Numbered from the stretch's first letter, positions 27,679-37,875 are shown. The stretch is 64,000 nt of DNA from Altimarinus sp964500515 (GCA_964500515.1 CAZCNE010000001.1:124001-188000), one strand, 5' to 3'. The notes: generated by a model from the letters alone, not told the origin. Program-made: numbers and translations.

Positions 27679-29262
27679 TTATCTAAAAATAGTTTTAATT
27701 GCCTTTAAAATCACTTTTGGATTTCTGTATCATTTATAAACTGGATTAACTTTTTTATCTAAATTTAGTAATTTGTAAACTGCAGTTTGAGCTGATCTAA
27801 CAGAGTATTCCAAAGTAAAAACTATATCATCTTTTATTTCAGTATATTGTCATAAAAAAGCAAAATTCAATGAGTTTTTTGGTACAACAAGAGGTCTATC
27901 TCATAATTTTCTTGGCATAAAATGTGCTGAAACATAAGGAGTATAAGCAGGAATACAAACAGAAGTTTTTAAAATTTTATCCAAATGTTCTTCAAGTCAA
28001 AGGTGATAAACAAGTTCTGTTAAAATTTCTTCTCAAGTACAATCTTCGATTTTTTTCTTTACATAATTTCACTTATTTTGTGGACTCAAAGTATATCACC
28101 AAGTTACCATAGAATTCTTTTTTTCATCTTCAAAATATGATTTTAAGTGAAATCAAATAGACATTAGCCAATTTGAATCAACAAATGTAGTTCAAGCAAA
28201 AGCTGTGTTTTTATCTTTTATATATTTTTGGATTAAATCAAGTATAAATGATTCTTTAAAAGTTATAGTAAAAGAAGTCCATCAAGTTTTTTTATGATCA
28301 TAAATAAAGTTATTTGGATTTCAATATTCAGGATTATTTTTAACTATATTTTCCCATAATTGCCATGAAAGAGATTTTTTTTCAAGTTTTTTTTCTGGAA
28401 TAACTTGCATTCATCAGATACTTGAACTTGCTTTCATTGATCATAAACTTATAAAAACTTTATCTTCATTTGAAACATTGATTTTTTCTGTTTTTTCATT
28501 TTTTTGTAATTCCATTTCAATTATTCTTTTTTTTTAATTTTCTTCCATAAATTCAATATTTGTCATCTTTGTTTCGTTATAAAGTTTAACTTTATTTTTC
28601 TTTAAATAATCAATAATTGGTAAAATTAGAGATTCATATTGATTTAAAGGAGTTATTTTTAAAGGTTCAAGTGTATCAAAATATTCACAACAATGGATGG
28701 ATCTAAGAACATATCTTTTCATTTAAACAAGTGAATGAATTGGAGAAAATGCAAAAACTGTAGAGAATTCATACCAAAAATTAGTTTCAAAAAATTGTTT
28801 ATCAAAATACTCGTTTATTTTTGTAGATTTCAATATTTTTTCACTTATAAAAAGTAATTTTGCTAATTTAAATCTATTTTTAAAACTTAACTCTAATTTC
28901 TTTGCTTCTTTTATTTTTTTATTTTTTGTTAATCTTCCTCTAAAGTAAACTTTATTTTTTTCGTTATATTTTAAAGCTTCTTCTTTTAAATTTGTGTATT
29001 TTTTGTCTCCACTAGGAATTCTTTCAAGCAAATCCATAAAACAAGTATAAGCTTTGTCTTCAAAAACTCTTATTCATCTCATAGTATATCATTCTCAATT
29101 TTTTGTTTCTTTAGCATCTAGCGCTCAACCATGTAATTTTGCTTTTTCAAAAATTGTAATTTGTTCTCATTTAACTTTTCATTCTTGAATCAGATAAACT
29201 GCAGTAGAAAGTCCAGCAATTCATGATCAAATAATATAATATTTTGCTTTGTTTTGTCTCAT
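27679..29262 (-). pseudogene. Oleate hydratase (myosin-cross-reactive antigen family), two nonsense codons
   Basis: The frame spans 528 codons and matches oleate hydratase along its length. It has FAD loop YYIIGSGIAGLSTAVYLI, then EKAKLHGGALDA, TMRGIRVFED, FWYEFSTVFAFSPIHS, NQYESLILPI, DHKKTGWTSFTITF, VCIPAYTPYVSAHFMPR and a C-terminal FAFLGQYTEI. Two TAA codons interrupt it, at 28723-28725 (after SPIHSLV, where relatives carry Glu) and 28534-28536 (after FMEEN). TAA is a stop in code 25, so no full-length product can form. The enzyme hydrates cis-9 double bonds of unsaturated fatty acids. Sequence outside the stops is still well conserved, so inactivation looks recent. Confidence 0.88.
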
Positions 29263-29325
29263 AAAAAAATAATAGTATTAAAACTATTATTAATGATAAT
29301 ATAAAATTTTATATATGTCAAATAC

Positions 29326-29997
29326 CTAAATTTTTTTGTTTTCTAAAGAATGTAAATCTTTTTTTAATTCTTTTACTCATAAATAAACAAGAGGAGTTAC
29401 CAAAATAGACATTACACATTTTAAAACCCAATAAGGAAGTCAAATACTTACAATAAAGCTTAAATTGTCTAAAAAATTTTTTTCTAATGCATAAAAAGCC
29501 AAAATATAAAAAATAAAAGTATCAAAAAATGTAGAAATTATATTTGAAATATTTGTTCTAAGCCATAATTTTGAGTTTTTCATTTTTTTTCTTAATTTTG
29601 AAAATATGTATACATCGAGGAAATCAGCTAATGAAAAAGCTATTAAACTTGCTATAGAAATTCTTATTGAAAGTCAAAAAATTGCATCATAAGAGTTTTC
29701 AAGTTCAGCAAATCTACTTGAAGCAGGTAAACTAGTAAAAAAAATAGATACCAAAATTATAAAAATTATTATAATTATAGACAATCTTATAATTTGCTTC
29801 ATCCTTTCTTTTCAATAAACTTCTATAATTATATCATTTATAGAATAAATTAAAGGCATCAAAAAAATTGCAACACTTGCATTTAATTGATATCAAAAAA
29901 TATTTATCAAAGGAAAAGTTTTTGCTCACATTACTTCTGAAGCAAATATTGCAAAAATATAAAATCATATAAGAAAATCCATTCTATTTATTTTCAT
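29326..29997 (-). CDS. VUT-family (YhhQ-like) membrane transporter
   Basis: This 223-residue polytopic membrane protein has about six transmembrane segments. It belongs to the VUT/YhhQ (DUF165) family, whose characterised members import queuosine precursors. Supporting features are the early helix FAIFASEVMGAKTFPLI, MPLIYSINDIIIEVYG (family: 'F.D.l.EvYG'), SLIAFSLADFLDVYIFSKL and NISNIISTFFDTFIFYILAF near the family's DT motif. It overlaps the CofE-like gene by 14 nt. A second paralogue sits 1.6 kb away at 31601-32275. The actual substrate is not shown by the sequence. Confidence 0.85.
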
Positions 29998-30709
29998 AAA
30001 AATTTTTTAATATAGGATAATATAAGTCTTCTTTAATCTTTATGTTTATGTCTTCATATTTATATTTTGTAGAAAATTCAACTCAATTAATATTTCTTCA
30101 AATAACAATTCAAGACTTTTCGCTTCCTTCTCACATCAAATATACAGCAATAGGAGTCAAAGAATCAATTATATTAATTTGAGTAATTTTTAAATCTCTT
30201 CAAAAAATATCTTTTTTTCATCTTTCATCTCTTAAAGGATTAATTCCATAAGAATAAATTCAAATCCCAACAACTCAAAGTTTTAAAGGACGAGTTGCAG
30301 AATCTGTAATAATTATTCATAAATTTTTGATATTAAATCTTTTACAAAAATAATTATGAATTTCTTGACTTATTTTTTTTAAATTTTCTGGCCATAAAAT
30401 ATAGAATCAATTAGCATTGCTTTCATCAATTCAAGCAGATGCTATCAAGGTATTGTTTTTTATAGTCAAATAAATATCTCTTCAAGGAACAATATCTGAT
30501 TTAATCCACTTATCTTTTTCTTTTTTTATCAAATCTTTTTTGTTGATTTTTTCAGTTTTTATACATTTTCCTTGATGAATTGCTACAATTTTTGATGTGA
30601 TAAAAATTATATCTTTTTCTTTTATATCAAAAATAAATTTATCAAAAACTTGAAACAAATCATCTTTAGGAGGATTCATAATAGATGTTTTTATTGGAAA
30701 AAATTTCAT
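29984..30709 (-). CDS. CofE-like glutamate ligase domain protein
   Basis: This 241-residue protein resembles coenzyme F420-0:L-glutamate ligase (CofE). It has the N-terminal KEKDIIFITSKIVAIHQGKC (family: 'D..vv.tSKivS..EGr'), NTLIASAGIDESNANGFYIL (family: 'l.p.AGID.SN'), GIIITDSATRPLKLGVVGIG (family: 'D..GRPwR.G..g.AIG') and IGRD near the end. CPR genomes often carry such genes without F420 biosynthesis, so a different acceptor is likely, perhaps glutamylation of a protein or cofactor. It overlaps the VUT transporter gene downstream, which implies coordinated expression. Confidence 0.75.
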
Positions 30710-30880
30710 TTTTTAATATTAAAAAATAGTTTTAAAAGTATAATTAAAACAAAAATAAATCAAAATTAGTTTTTATATTTAAAAATGAATTTGACTTTTG
30801 TTTTACAATTTTTATAATTTAAAAATTATAAAATGTTACAAAAATAAAATAAGAGTTTATAACAATTAAAAAATATTAGT

Positions 30881-31396
30881 ATGTTAGATTTTATAAAACC
30901 TCCGCAAAATTCGCAAAAGCCGAATCCAAAAATATTTTATTGAATTGTTGGTGCTTGAAATCGCATTAATAATATTTTAAACAAATCTAAAATTTTTGAT
31001 TTAAATAATTTAGAAATATGAGAAATTTCAAATCAGATTATTGAGGAATCTCAAAGAGAAAAGAGGTGATATGAACAAATGAAACAAATCTATAGTTTAG
31101 AAGAAATAGAGAAAAAACCAGAATTAAAATGGGAAATAGATTTATATTTTCATAACTTAAAATTATGGCAAGAAGAATATAAAAAAGCTTATAGAGCACA
31201 ATTTTTAGAAAAAAAATTTCCTATACAATTTGTTAAAAAATATAATGATATAATATTTTTTAAAGATGAAAAAAATTTATTTTATGTAAAACTATCTTGA
31301 TCAAAAAGATTATTCAAATTATGAAAATTAAAAAATGAATATATAAAATCAGCTAATTTAAGTTTAAATGGAGAATTAATTATAGATTTTACTTAG
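30881..31396 (+). CDS. Hypothetical protein, 171 aa
   Basis: The family is not recognised. This soluble, basic, helical protein begins MLDFIKPPQNSQKPNPKIFYGIVGAG and has a Lys/Glu-rich helix (QIYSLEEIEKKPELKWEIDL, HNLKLWQEEYKKAYRAQF). A beta-like C-terminus reads NDIIFFKDEKNLFYVKLSGS. Trp and Tyr content is moderate. Its 3' end overlaps the convergent lipoprotein gene by 8 nt. No promoter stands out, although the 170-nt upstream gap is AT-rich. Confidence 0.65.
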
Positions 31397-31601
31397 TAAA
31401 TTCATTTATTTTATTATTTAAATCATTTATTCAAGAATTATATATTTCTTTTACTCCTTTTGCATCTTTTATACTTCATTCCATACTATCAGCATAATCA
31501 TCAAATATTTGGCTTGATTCTTTAATTATTCAAAAGTTGTTATCATTCTTTGAACAAGAAAAAATTATAAAAATGCTTAAAAATAAAATTATATATTTCA
31601 T
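31389..31601 (-). CDS. Small predicted lipoprotein, 70 aa
   Basis: The short hydrophobic signal MKYIILFLSIFIIFSCSKN ends in a lipobox-like IFSC, so Cys16 would be lipidated after cleavage by LspA (encoded at 58778). The mature part is only about 55 residues, acidic and helical (ESSQIFDDYADSMEGSIKD). Its start codon overlaps the stop of the VUT gene (TAATG), a sign of translational coupling. Function is unknown. Confidence 0.65.
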
Positions 31602-32275
31602 TATTTAAAAGTTAAAGGATTAAAAATTGTTTTGTAATCATAGAAATCTTCATTTTCAGATTTTTTCAAAAAATTTACTATTTTGTAAGTTAGTGGGGTA
31701 AAAAGTATTTCAATTCAAAGTTTAAATACATAATTTGAAATAATTATTGCAATTAAAAGGTTGTTATCAAAAATTCAATAAAAAGCAATTAAAATAAAAA
31801 TTAATGTATCAAAAAATTCTCAAACTATTGTTGATCCTATTGTTCTAATCCAAAGTTTTTTTCACTTAAAAAATATTTTTAGTTTTGCCATTATATACGA
31901 ATTACTAAATTCTCAGAAAAAATATGCAATTAAACTTGCTATTACAATTCTTGGAGTAAGTCATAAAATATTTTCAAAATCTTTTTGATAAGGCCAATCT
32001 GAAGCTCAAGGAAGTTTTGTAACCAAAATTATAATTAAAGCCATAAAAGCTATAGAAAAAAATCCAGACCAAATTACTTTTCTAGCATTTTTATAACCAT
32101 AAACTTCAGTAAGTATATCTGCAAATATATAACTAAAAGGAAAAAGCAAAGTTCCTGCATCAAAAACAAAAAGTTTAAGATCAACAATTTTTGTAGAAAT
32201 TATATTTGATATAAGAAGAACTACAACAAAAGCTATATTTATACTTGTTAGATATTTGTATTGTTTTATAAACAT
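31601..32275 (-). CDS. VUT-family (YhhQ-like) membrane transporter, second copy
   Basis: This 224-residue six-helix membrane protein fits the queuosine-precursor transporter family more closely than the first copy. It has LLISNIISTKIVDL (family: '.a.Kiv.l'), AGTLLFPFSYIFADILTEVYGYKNARKVIW with the diagnostic D-x-x-T-E-V-Y-G, AYFFGEFSNSYIMAKLK and GEFFDTLIFILIAF. A queuine/preQ1 salvage role would suit a parasite, but no tgt gene is in the window. It overlaps the lipoprotein gene downstream and is preceded by the broken methyltransferase 4 nt upstream, forming a minus-strand operon. Confidence 0.9.
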
Positions 32276-32279
32276 ATTT

Positions 32280-32823
32280 TTATTTATTAGTTTTATCTAT
32301 AAATATTATCAAAGATTTATTTTTTTTAATCTTTACTATTTTTGTAGGTTTTAATTTTACTTTTGATAAAATTTTTGTTAGTTTTTCTTCATTTAATTTG
32401 TGTCAAAGTTCAAATATTCTTTTATCATCAATGGATTCTCGTATAATAAATCAATCAAATTCTTTACTAAGTTTTTTAAAAGTTTCAAAAGGGTTTTTAA
32501 AATGATGTAAAACTCACCACATTATTCACAAATCACCATTCAAAGATTTTTTTTTCTACATCTAAAACAGTAGCTTGTATTCAGTTTTTTTGAGCATTTT
32601 TTACCAATGATTTCGAAGCATCAATTCATTTGAAACTTTTTGGCTTAAGAACTTGAATTAATTTTAAACTTATTTTTCCATCTCAGCAACCAATATCAAT
32701 TACATCACGATATAAAAAATTATTTGTTATGTTATTTTTCAAATAATTTAATTCTTTATCAATATCATAAAAAGATCAATTTATTCAAAAAGCATAAATT
32801 ATTTTTTCAATTATTTTATTCAT
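32280..32823 (-). pseudogene. SAM-dependent methyltransferase with homopolymer frameshift
   Basis: The first frame encodes a Rossmann methyltransferase start: FINGSFYDIDKEL, motif I as VIDIGCGDGKISLKLI, then FKGIDASKSLVKNAQ. After VLDVEK a run of nine A (T on plus, 32547-32555) shifts the frame. With eight A the frame continues SLNGDLGIMWGVLHHFKNPFETF, the expected motif after motif III, and runs to the stop at 32280. It is class I, UbiE/Methyltransf_11-like, and the substrate is unknown. The break is a single extra base in a homopolymer, so sequencing error, phase variation, or rescue by polymerase slippage are all possible. Confidence 0.75.
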
Positions 32824-32826
32824 TTT

Positions 32827-33204
32827 TTAAATTATTATTTTAAAAACTAAATAAATTAATCAAAATAGTAAAATTATCCATAAAATCATAAAAATTGATA
32901 AAAAAATCCAAATTTTTTTGTAAAAAGATTTATTTTTCTCAGCTTTTTCTTGAGCTTCTTTTAAAACTTCTTTTGGGATAAGTTTTGTTGTTAATCATAA
33001 AAATAAAGGGGCAATAATCAAATCATCAATTAATCCTATAAATCATATTGTATCAGGAAATAAATCTATTGGACTTACAATATAAATAATAGGAAACATA
33101 ATCAAAGTTTTGTGAAATAAATTTATCTCAGGATCTTTATAAACATAATAAAGCGAAAATATTTTCTTTTTTATAGTATTTAGTTTTGATAGATTTGAGG
33201 ACAT
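32827..33204 (-). CDS. YkvA-like DUF1232 membrane protein
   Basis: This 125-residue protein has the DUF1232 core KTLIMFPIIYIVSPIDLFPDTIGFIGLIDDLIIAPLF, including the hallmark SP(I/V)DLxPD, followed by an amphipathic region. A C-terminal transmembrane helix (IWIFLSIFMILWIILLFGLIYLV) ends the protein. The biochemical function of the family is not established. It starts the minus-strand run that continues with the methyltransferase, VUT transporter and lipoprotein genes. Spacing to the next gene is 3 nt. Confidence 0.85.
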
Positions 33205-33312
33205 ACTTGTTTATTTATTACATGTAATATAATAAGTGAACTAATTTATAAAATTTATTTTAAAAAATAGTTTTTCTTATTATACTCAATATACTGAAAT
33301 AATATAAATTTT

Positions 33313-34533
33313 ATGAAAAAAGTTTTAGTTTGATTATCAGGTTGAGTTGATAGTGCAGTTTCTGCTTATTTATTAAAAAAAGCAGCTTATGATGTGACTG
33401 CTTGATTTATGATAAATTATCTTGATGAAGAGAATCCAAACTGTCCAACAAAAATAGATTTAGAAATAGCAAAAGAAGTTGCTAAATTTCTTGAAATACC
33501 TTTTTTTACTTTTGATTACAGAGATATTTATGAAGAAAAAGTTTTAAAATATTTATATGAATGATATAAAAATGGGATCACTCCAAATCCTGATATAATG
33601 TGTAATAAAGAGATTAAATTTAAGATGTTCTTAGAAGAAGCTTTAGACTTATGATTTGATTATATAGCGACAGGGCATTATGCAAGAATTGAAAGAGTTT
33701 TAGAAGATAAAAGAAAAGATGAAATTAAAAAATCTCAAACAGATAGGGAATTAGAAAAAAATAATTTTTCCTTGATAAAGGCTAGTAGTGAGATTTTAGA
33801 AAATCAAAAAATATCTATTTCTAAAATAAATTCAGAAAGACAATTATATCAAAATTGAGAATTGATAACTCACTACTCTTTACTAAAATGAATTGACAAA
33901 ACTAAAGATCAATCGTATTTTTTAGCATTTTTAAATCAATTTCAATTATCAAAAACTCTTTTTCCTATTTGAAATTTAGAAAAAAATGAAGTTAGAAAAA
34001 TAGCAGAAGAAATTTGACTTCCAAATGCAAAAAGAAAAGATAGTCAATGAATTTGTTTTGTGGGAAAGGTAAATTTTAAAGAATTTCTTGAAAAAAAAAT
34101 AAAACATAAAGAATGAAATATAATTGATACTTCATGAAAAATACTTTGAAAACATAAATGAGTATTTTATTATACAATTTGACAGAGAAAATGAATTGAT
34201 GTTTGATGACTTAAAGAAGCAGTTTTTGTTATAAAAAAAGATATTAAAAATAATGTATTAATTGTTTGAACAGCAAAAGATTTTAATCTTTATTCTAAAA
34301 AGCTTTACTGTCAAAAGCTACATTTTATAAATAAAAATTTTAAAATGTTGAAAGAATTTAAAGCTAAAGCAAAAATTAGATATAGACAAGCTGATCAAGA
34401 TGTAGAAATCAAAAAATTAGATAATTGAACTTATGAATTTAATTTTAAAGAAGCTCAAAGAGCTATTGCTTCAGGACAAATTGTAGCTATATATTTATGA
34501 GAGGAATTAGTTGCAAGTTGAATAATTACTTAA
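33313..34533 (+). CDS. mnmA: tRNA-specific 2-thiouridylase MnmA
   Basis: This 406-residue enzyme thiolates U34 of tRNA-Lys, -Glu and -Gln. The PP-loop GLSGGVDSAVSAYLL opens the protein. PNPDIMCNKEIKF carries the first catalytic Cys and GICFVGKVNFKEFL the second. GKHKGVFYYTIGQRKGI and a C-terminal beta-barrel follow. Compared with the usual layout, an extra segment of about 58 residues (VLEDKRKDEIKK to GELITH) lies between ATGHYARI and the conserved LLKGIDKTKDQSYFL. The insertion is hydrophilic and lies where a surface loop is expected. The sulfur-relay partners are not in the window. Confidence 0.95.
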
Positions 34534-34602
34534 AAAATTAAATTAAGTTTTTACAAAACTTTGATATTTATTATACTTTCAAAAATTATTTAAATACAAA
34601 CT

Positions 34603-35454
34603 ATGAAAAATTTTTTCTCAAAAAAAATATTTAACAAAAAAACAAGACTTGATATTTATTTTTATATAATTTCTATCTTTTCTGTTATACAAATTTTACT
34701 TTTTATATTTTTTATAAATCAAAGTCACAAAATTATAAATAATATAAAAATAATTGAAACAGATTATGAAGTTATTAATCAGTATATTGCTAAAAAAAAT
34801 GAAGAAAATATTCTAAAAAATTATTTATACGAAAAATGATTTTCTTGAAGTAAATTTATTAGTTGATTTGATATTAATTTAAATTCTTTTTTTGATTTTG
34901 AAACTGATAATTCTATAGAAAAATTTGTTAGTGCTGAAAAATCTTTTGATTATTTGAAATATGAACCTGATGATTTAGTTTTACTTTCATGAGATTATTT
35001 GATAAATTCTAAATGAAATTCTATGATTAGAAAAGAAGTTCTAGAAAATTTACAAAAGATGTCAGAAGATTTTTATACAATATTTCAAACAAAAATAAAT
35101 GTGATAAGTGCTTATAGAAGCTATAATTACCAATTATGAATAAAATCAAGATGATGTAGTGATTTGTTTTGTGCAAAGGCTTGATTTTCTGAACATCAAA
35201 CTGGTTTGGCTGTAGATTTATGGGAAGCAAGTAATGAAAAATCTTTTTTATCAAACTCAAATTATGCAAAATATTTTGAATGGCTTAAAGAAAATGCTTA
35301 TAAATATGGTTTTCATAATACATATCAAAAATGAGTTGAAATTGATACTTATGTAGTTGAACCTTGGCATTGGAGATATTTGTGAAAGAGTTTAGCAAAA
35401 CTTTTATGGGAAAACAATATTACTATTGCAGAATATTATAATATGTTTAATTAA
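34603..35454 (+). CDS. VanY-type D-alanyl-D-alanine carboxypeptidase
   Basis: This 283-residue protein is anchored by one N-terminal transmembrane helix (IISIFSVIQILLFIFFI), leaving the rest outside the membrane. The catalytic M15B domain shows SEHQTGLAVDLW (zinc His and Asp), a downstream Tyr/Glu region, and EPWHWRYLGKSLA, the second zinc-His motif. ISAYRSYNYQ matches the family's 'SgyRs..yQ'. It trims peptidoglycan stem peptides. It follows mnmA by 69 nt on the same strand. Two cysteines (GCSDLFC) precede the active site and may form a disulfide. Confidence 0.92.
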
Positions 35455-35549
35455 GTTAATTTAAACATTTTCATATAAAAAACTTGAAATTAAAAAAAAA
35501 TCTATATAATTACAAAGTATTAAAATTATTTATAATTTATTTTTAAATT

Positions 35550-35747
35550 ATGGCAAAAGGAAAAAGAACATACGTTTGATTTTATTCAACAGAAACTTGA
35601 AATTTAGTTCATGTAACAAATATACAAAAAAAGAATTTTGATTCAACTAAAAAATGACCAGAATTAACAAAGTATAACAAAATCACAAGAAAAAGAGAAA
35701 GTGTAAAAGATGGTACATTAAAAATGAAGGAAATCAAAAAAGGGTAA
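35550..35747 (+). CDS. rpmG: 50S ribosomal protein bL33
   Basis: This 65-residue basic protein begins MAKGKR as bL33 does. It keeps the order 'STETGN..HVT', a Lys-rich middle, ELTKYNKITRKR (family: 'LELkKYdp..RkH') and a basic tail. The Cys-rich knuckle of zinc-type bL33 is absent, so this is the Cys-minus form. It is longer than usual by about ten residues. It is a single gene with a strong terminator right behind it. Confidence 0.8.
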
Positions 35748-35768
35748 TTTCGTTTATTTTAAAAATTA

Positions 35769-35800
35769 AAAAACTGAACTAAAATTTTAGTTCAGTTTTT
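35769..35800. terminator. Bidirectional terminator between rpmG and the U32 gene
   Basis: A near-perfect palindrome (35769-35800) with core ACTGAACTA/TAGTTCAGT is flanked by A and T runs. It ends both rpmG and the convergent U32 peptidase transcript. Confidence 0.88.
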
Positions 35801-35812
35801 TTGTTTATTGTT

Positions 35813-37282
35813 CTATAAATCTTTAATCATTTTTCTAAACCGAAGTTTATCAGAAAATATATAAGTTAAATCATAATGAGTTCTTTTTAAGCTTATACTT
35901 CTATCAATAATATCATCTTTTGGTTTTCAATTTTTTACAGTTTCTTTTATTAAGTTCAATTTTTCTACAGAACTTCTTCATCTAGTAGGGAATTTTACTG
36001 TTACTAAATTTGGAATTTTTGATAAAAAAAGATAAGAATACAAATTTAGATTATCATTTTTACCATAAAAATTTGCTAATTCTTGAGATTTGAGTTTAGT
36101 AAATCATCATAATTCTTTTTCTTTTTTTAATTTATAACTAAGTCAAGATTTTAGAGAATTTTCAAGTTCAAGTTTTAAGTTTTTTAATATTTTTTTATTT
36201 TCAAATGGGGAACATTTTTCTGTTTGTCATTCTCAGTTTGATTTGGAATCTACAAAATCTTTTCATTTTAAAATCCCCCTAGCCCCCTTTATCAAGTGGG
36301 GATAATCTTTTCATTTTTTATTTTCAAGAACTTTTATTCATTTCAGTATACTTATAACAAGTTTATTTTGTTTATCATCAAAACTTTTCATAGCATCAAA
36401 ATATAAATCAACTCTATTTTTTTGGTTTAAAATAATTTTTTCAAGTTCTTCCAATAAATCTTTTTCTTCTTGTAATCAGACTTCAATTTTTCAAATAATT
36501 TCTTCTATTTGTTCTTGAGGATTTTTATATGAATCATCAAGCAAATTTACTTTTTCTTCATTTGATAAAGATTTATCCAAAATAATTTTTTTGTAATTAG
36601 CTTTGTATTTTTTCTTTATAATTAAATCGTTTACAACAACTGTACAAATATCTTTGCTTCCATATTTATGTTCTGCAAAACAAAGTCAGTTATTGTATCT
36701 ACAAAAATCTCATTCTCAAAATGCTTCAAAGTCAATATTTGGAAATTCTTTACATAAAGATTCTATTTCTTTTAAAGTAAGTTCTCTTGATAAAATAACT
36801 TTATTTATATTATAATTTTCTGTAAAAAATTTAATTGATTCTTTATTGTACAAAGCTAAAATTGTAGATAAATTTATTTTTCAATTATAATTTATTTCTT
36901 TTAAATATTCAAGTATACTTATATTTCAACAAATTATTCAATCAAAATTTAATGGTAAAATTTCTTCCAATATTTTTTTTATAAGTGGAAAAGTTTCAGA
37001 AGTATAATACCAAGCATTTAAATTTAAAAAAATTTCAAAACCATGAAAATGAACTTCTTCAACAATTTGTTTAAGAGTTTCAAAATCTGTTATTTGTTCG
37101 TGTTCTGCAAATCTACCATTTGGACTAACTTCAAAACCAAACAATTCATGCCAATAATTTGGATTGTATCAAGTAAAAAATTCTTCAGCTCAAGCTTCTA
37201 CCAAAGAAGAAATATAGTTTTTTACATCTTTTGCATTTTTTCATTTTGAACTAAATCAAAGTCAAACTATTCTTTTAAACAT
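35813..37282 (-). CDS. Peptidase U32-family protein
   Basis: This 489-residue protein is related to U32/YegQ-type proteins, which act in tRNA/rRNA hydroxylation or as collagenase-like peptidases. Markers are EAGAEEFFTGYNPNYW, the 'l.ls.el...ei' segment INKVILSRELTLKEIESL, and EAFGEGDFCRYNNGLCFAEH. The last resembles the family signature E-x-F-x-G-...-C-x(4)-G-x-C, with two cysteines kept. The C-terminal 250 residues are less typical, Lys-rich and coiled-coil-like. They contain a short GC-rich insertion (36271-36303) encoding PHLIKGARGI. An 8/16-nt repeat lies 10 nt upstream of the start. Confidence 0.75.
36271..36303. repeat. GC-rich inserted repeat inside the U32 gene
   Basis: The run AAATCCCCCTAGCCCCCTTT followed by ATCAAGTGGGG stands out sharply from the AT-rich surroundings. 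It has inverted C5/G4 blocks and keeps the reading frame, adding about 11 residues. It resembles dispersed CCCCCTNNCCCCC repeats known to me from other bacteria, which is recalled and not searched. Confidence 0.5.
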
Positions 37283-37291
37283 AAAAAATAA

Positions 37292-37339
37292 AGTATAAAA
37301 GTAAAAAAGTATAAAGGTAAAAAAGTGTAAAAGTAAAAA
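37292..37339. repeat. 16-nt (2 x 8) tandem repeat upstream of the U32 gene
   Basis: Three 16-bp units, AGTATAAAAGTAAAAA, AGTATAAAGGTAAAAA and AGTGTAAAAGTAAAAA, run in register, each built of two 8-nt halves. The array ends 9 nt before the minus-strand start codon at 37282. Confidence 0.88.
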
Positions 37340-37390
37340 AATATTGGAATAAAAAACTTTTAATCTTTTATTCTTTTTGACTTTTATACT

Positions 37391-37837
37391 TTAAACAAAT
37401 GCATACATAACAATTCATGCTGCAACAGAAACGTTTAGAGATTCTTTTTTTCAAAGCATAGGTATCATAATTGTTTTATCTGATTCTTCAAGTATTTTTT
37501 CTTGAACTCAAGATATTTCATTTCATAAAACTAAACAAATATTATCTTCATTTTTACCAAAAAAATTCTTATAATCTATGCTATTTTTGGTTAATTCTAC
37601 ACTGTAAATTTTAAATCATTTAACTTTTAAATTTTTTATAATTTCTAAAGGATTTTCATAAAATTCCCAAATTACTGAATTTTGTGAATTTAATGCTGTT
37701 TTTGTAATTTCGTTTCTCGGAGGATAAGGACAAAATCAAGTTAATATAATTTTCTCAAATCAAGCTCAATCTGCATTTCTAAAAATTGCTCAGACATTTT
37801 GCATAGAACGGATAGAATCAAGTAGCACAATTTTCAT
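37391..37837 (-). CDS. SpoU-family RNA 2'-O-methyltransferase
   Basis: This 148-residue SPOUT methylase has the three family motifs. Motif 1 is QNVGAIFRNADGAGFEKIILTG, motif 2 is NICLVLGNEISGV, and motif 3 is IMIPMLGKKESLNVSVAAGIVMY. It lacks any N-terminal substrate-binding domain, as in TrmL-like or minimal TrmH proteins, so either a tRNA wobble ribose or an rRNA site could be the target. Motif 2 and motif 3 glycines are partly TGA. It lies downstream of nothing on its strand, and an 8-nt repeat precedes its start by 7 nt. Confidence 0.92.
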
Positions 37838-37843
37838 AAAATA

Positions 37844-37875
37844 TGATTAAACGATAAATTGATAAAAATAAATAA
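37844..37875. repeat. 8-nt-period degenerate repeat upstream of the SpoU gene
   Basis: Units TGATTAAA, CGATAAAT, TGATAAAA and ATAAATAA run in register, 7 nt before the minus-strand start codon at 37837. The YGATAAA core is the same as in the array at 13415-13486. Confidence 0.65.
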
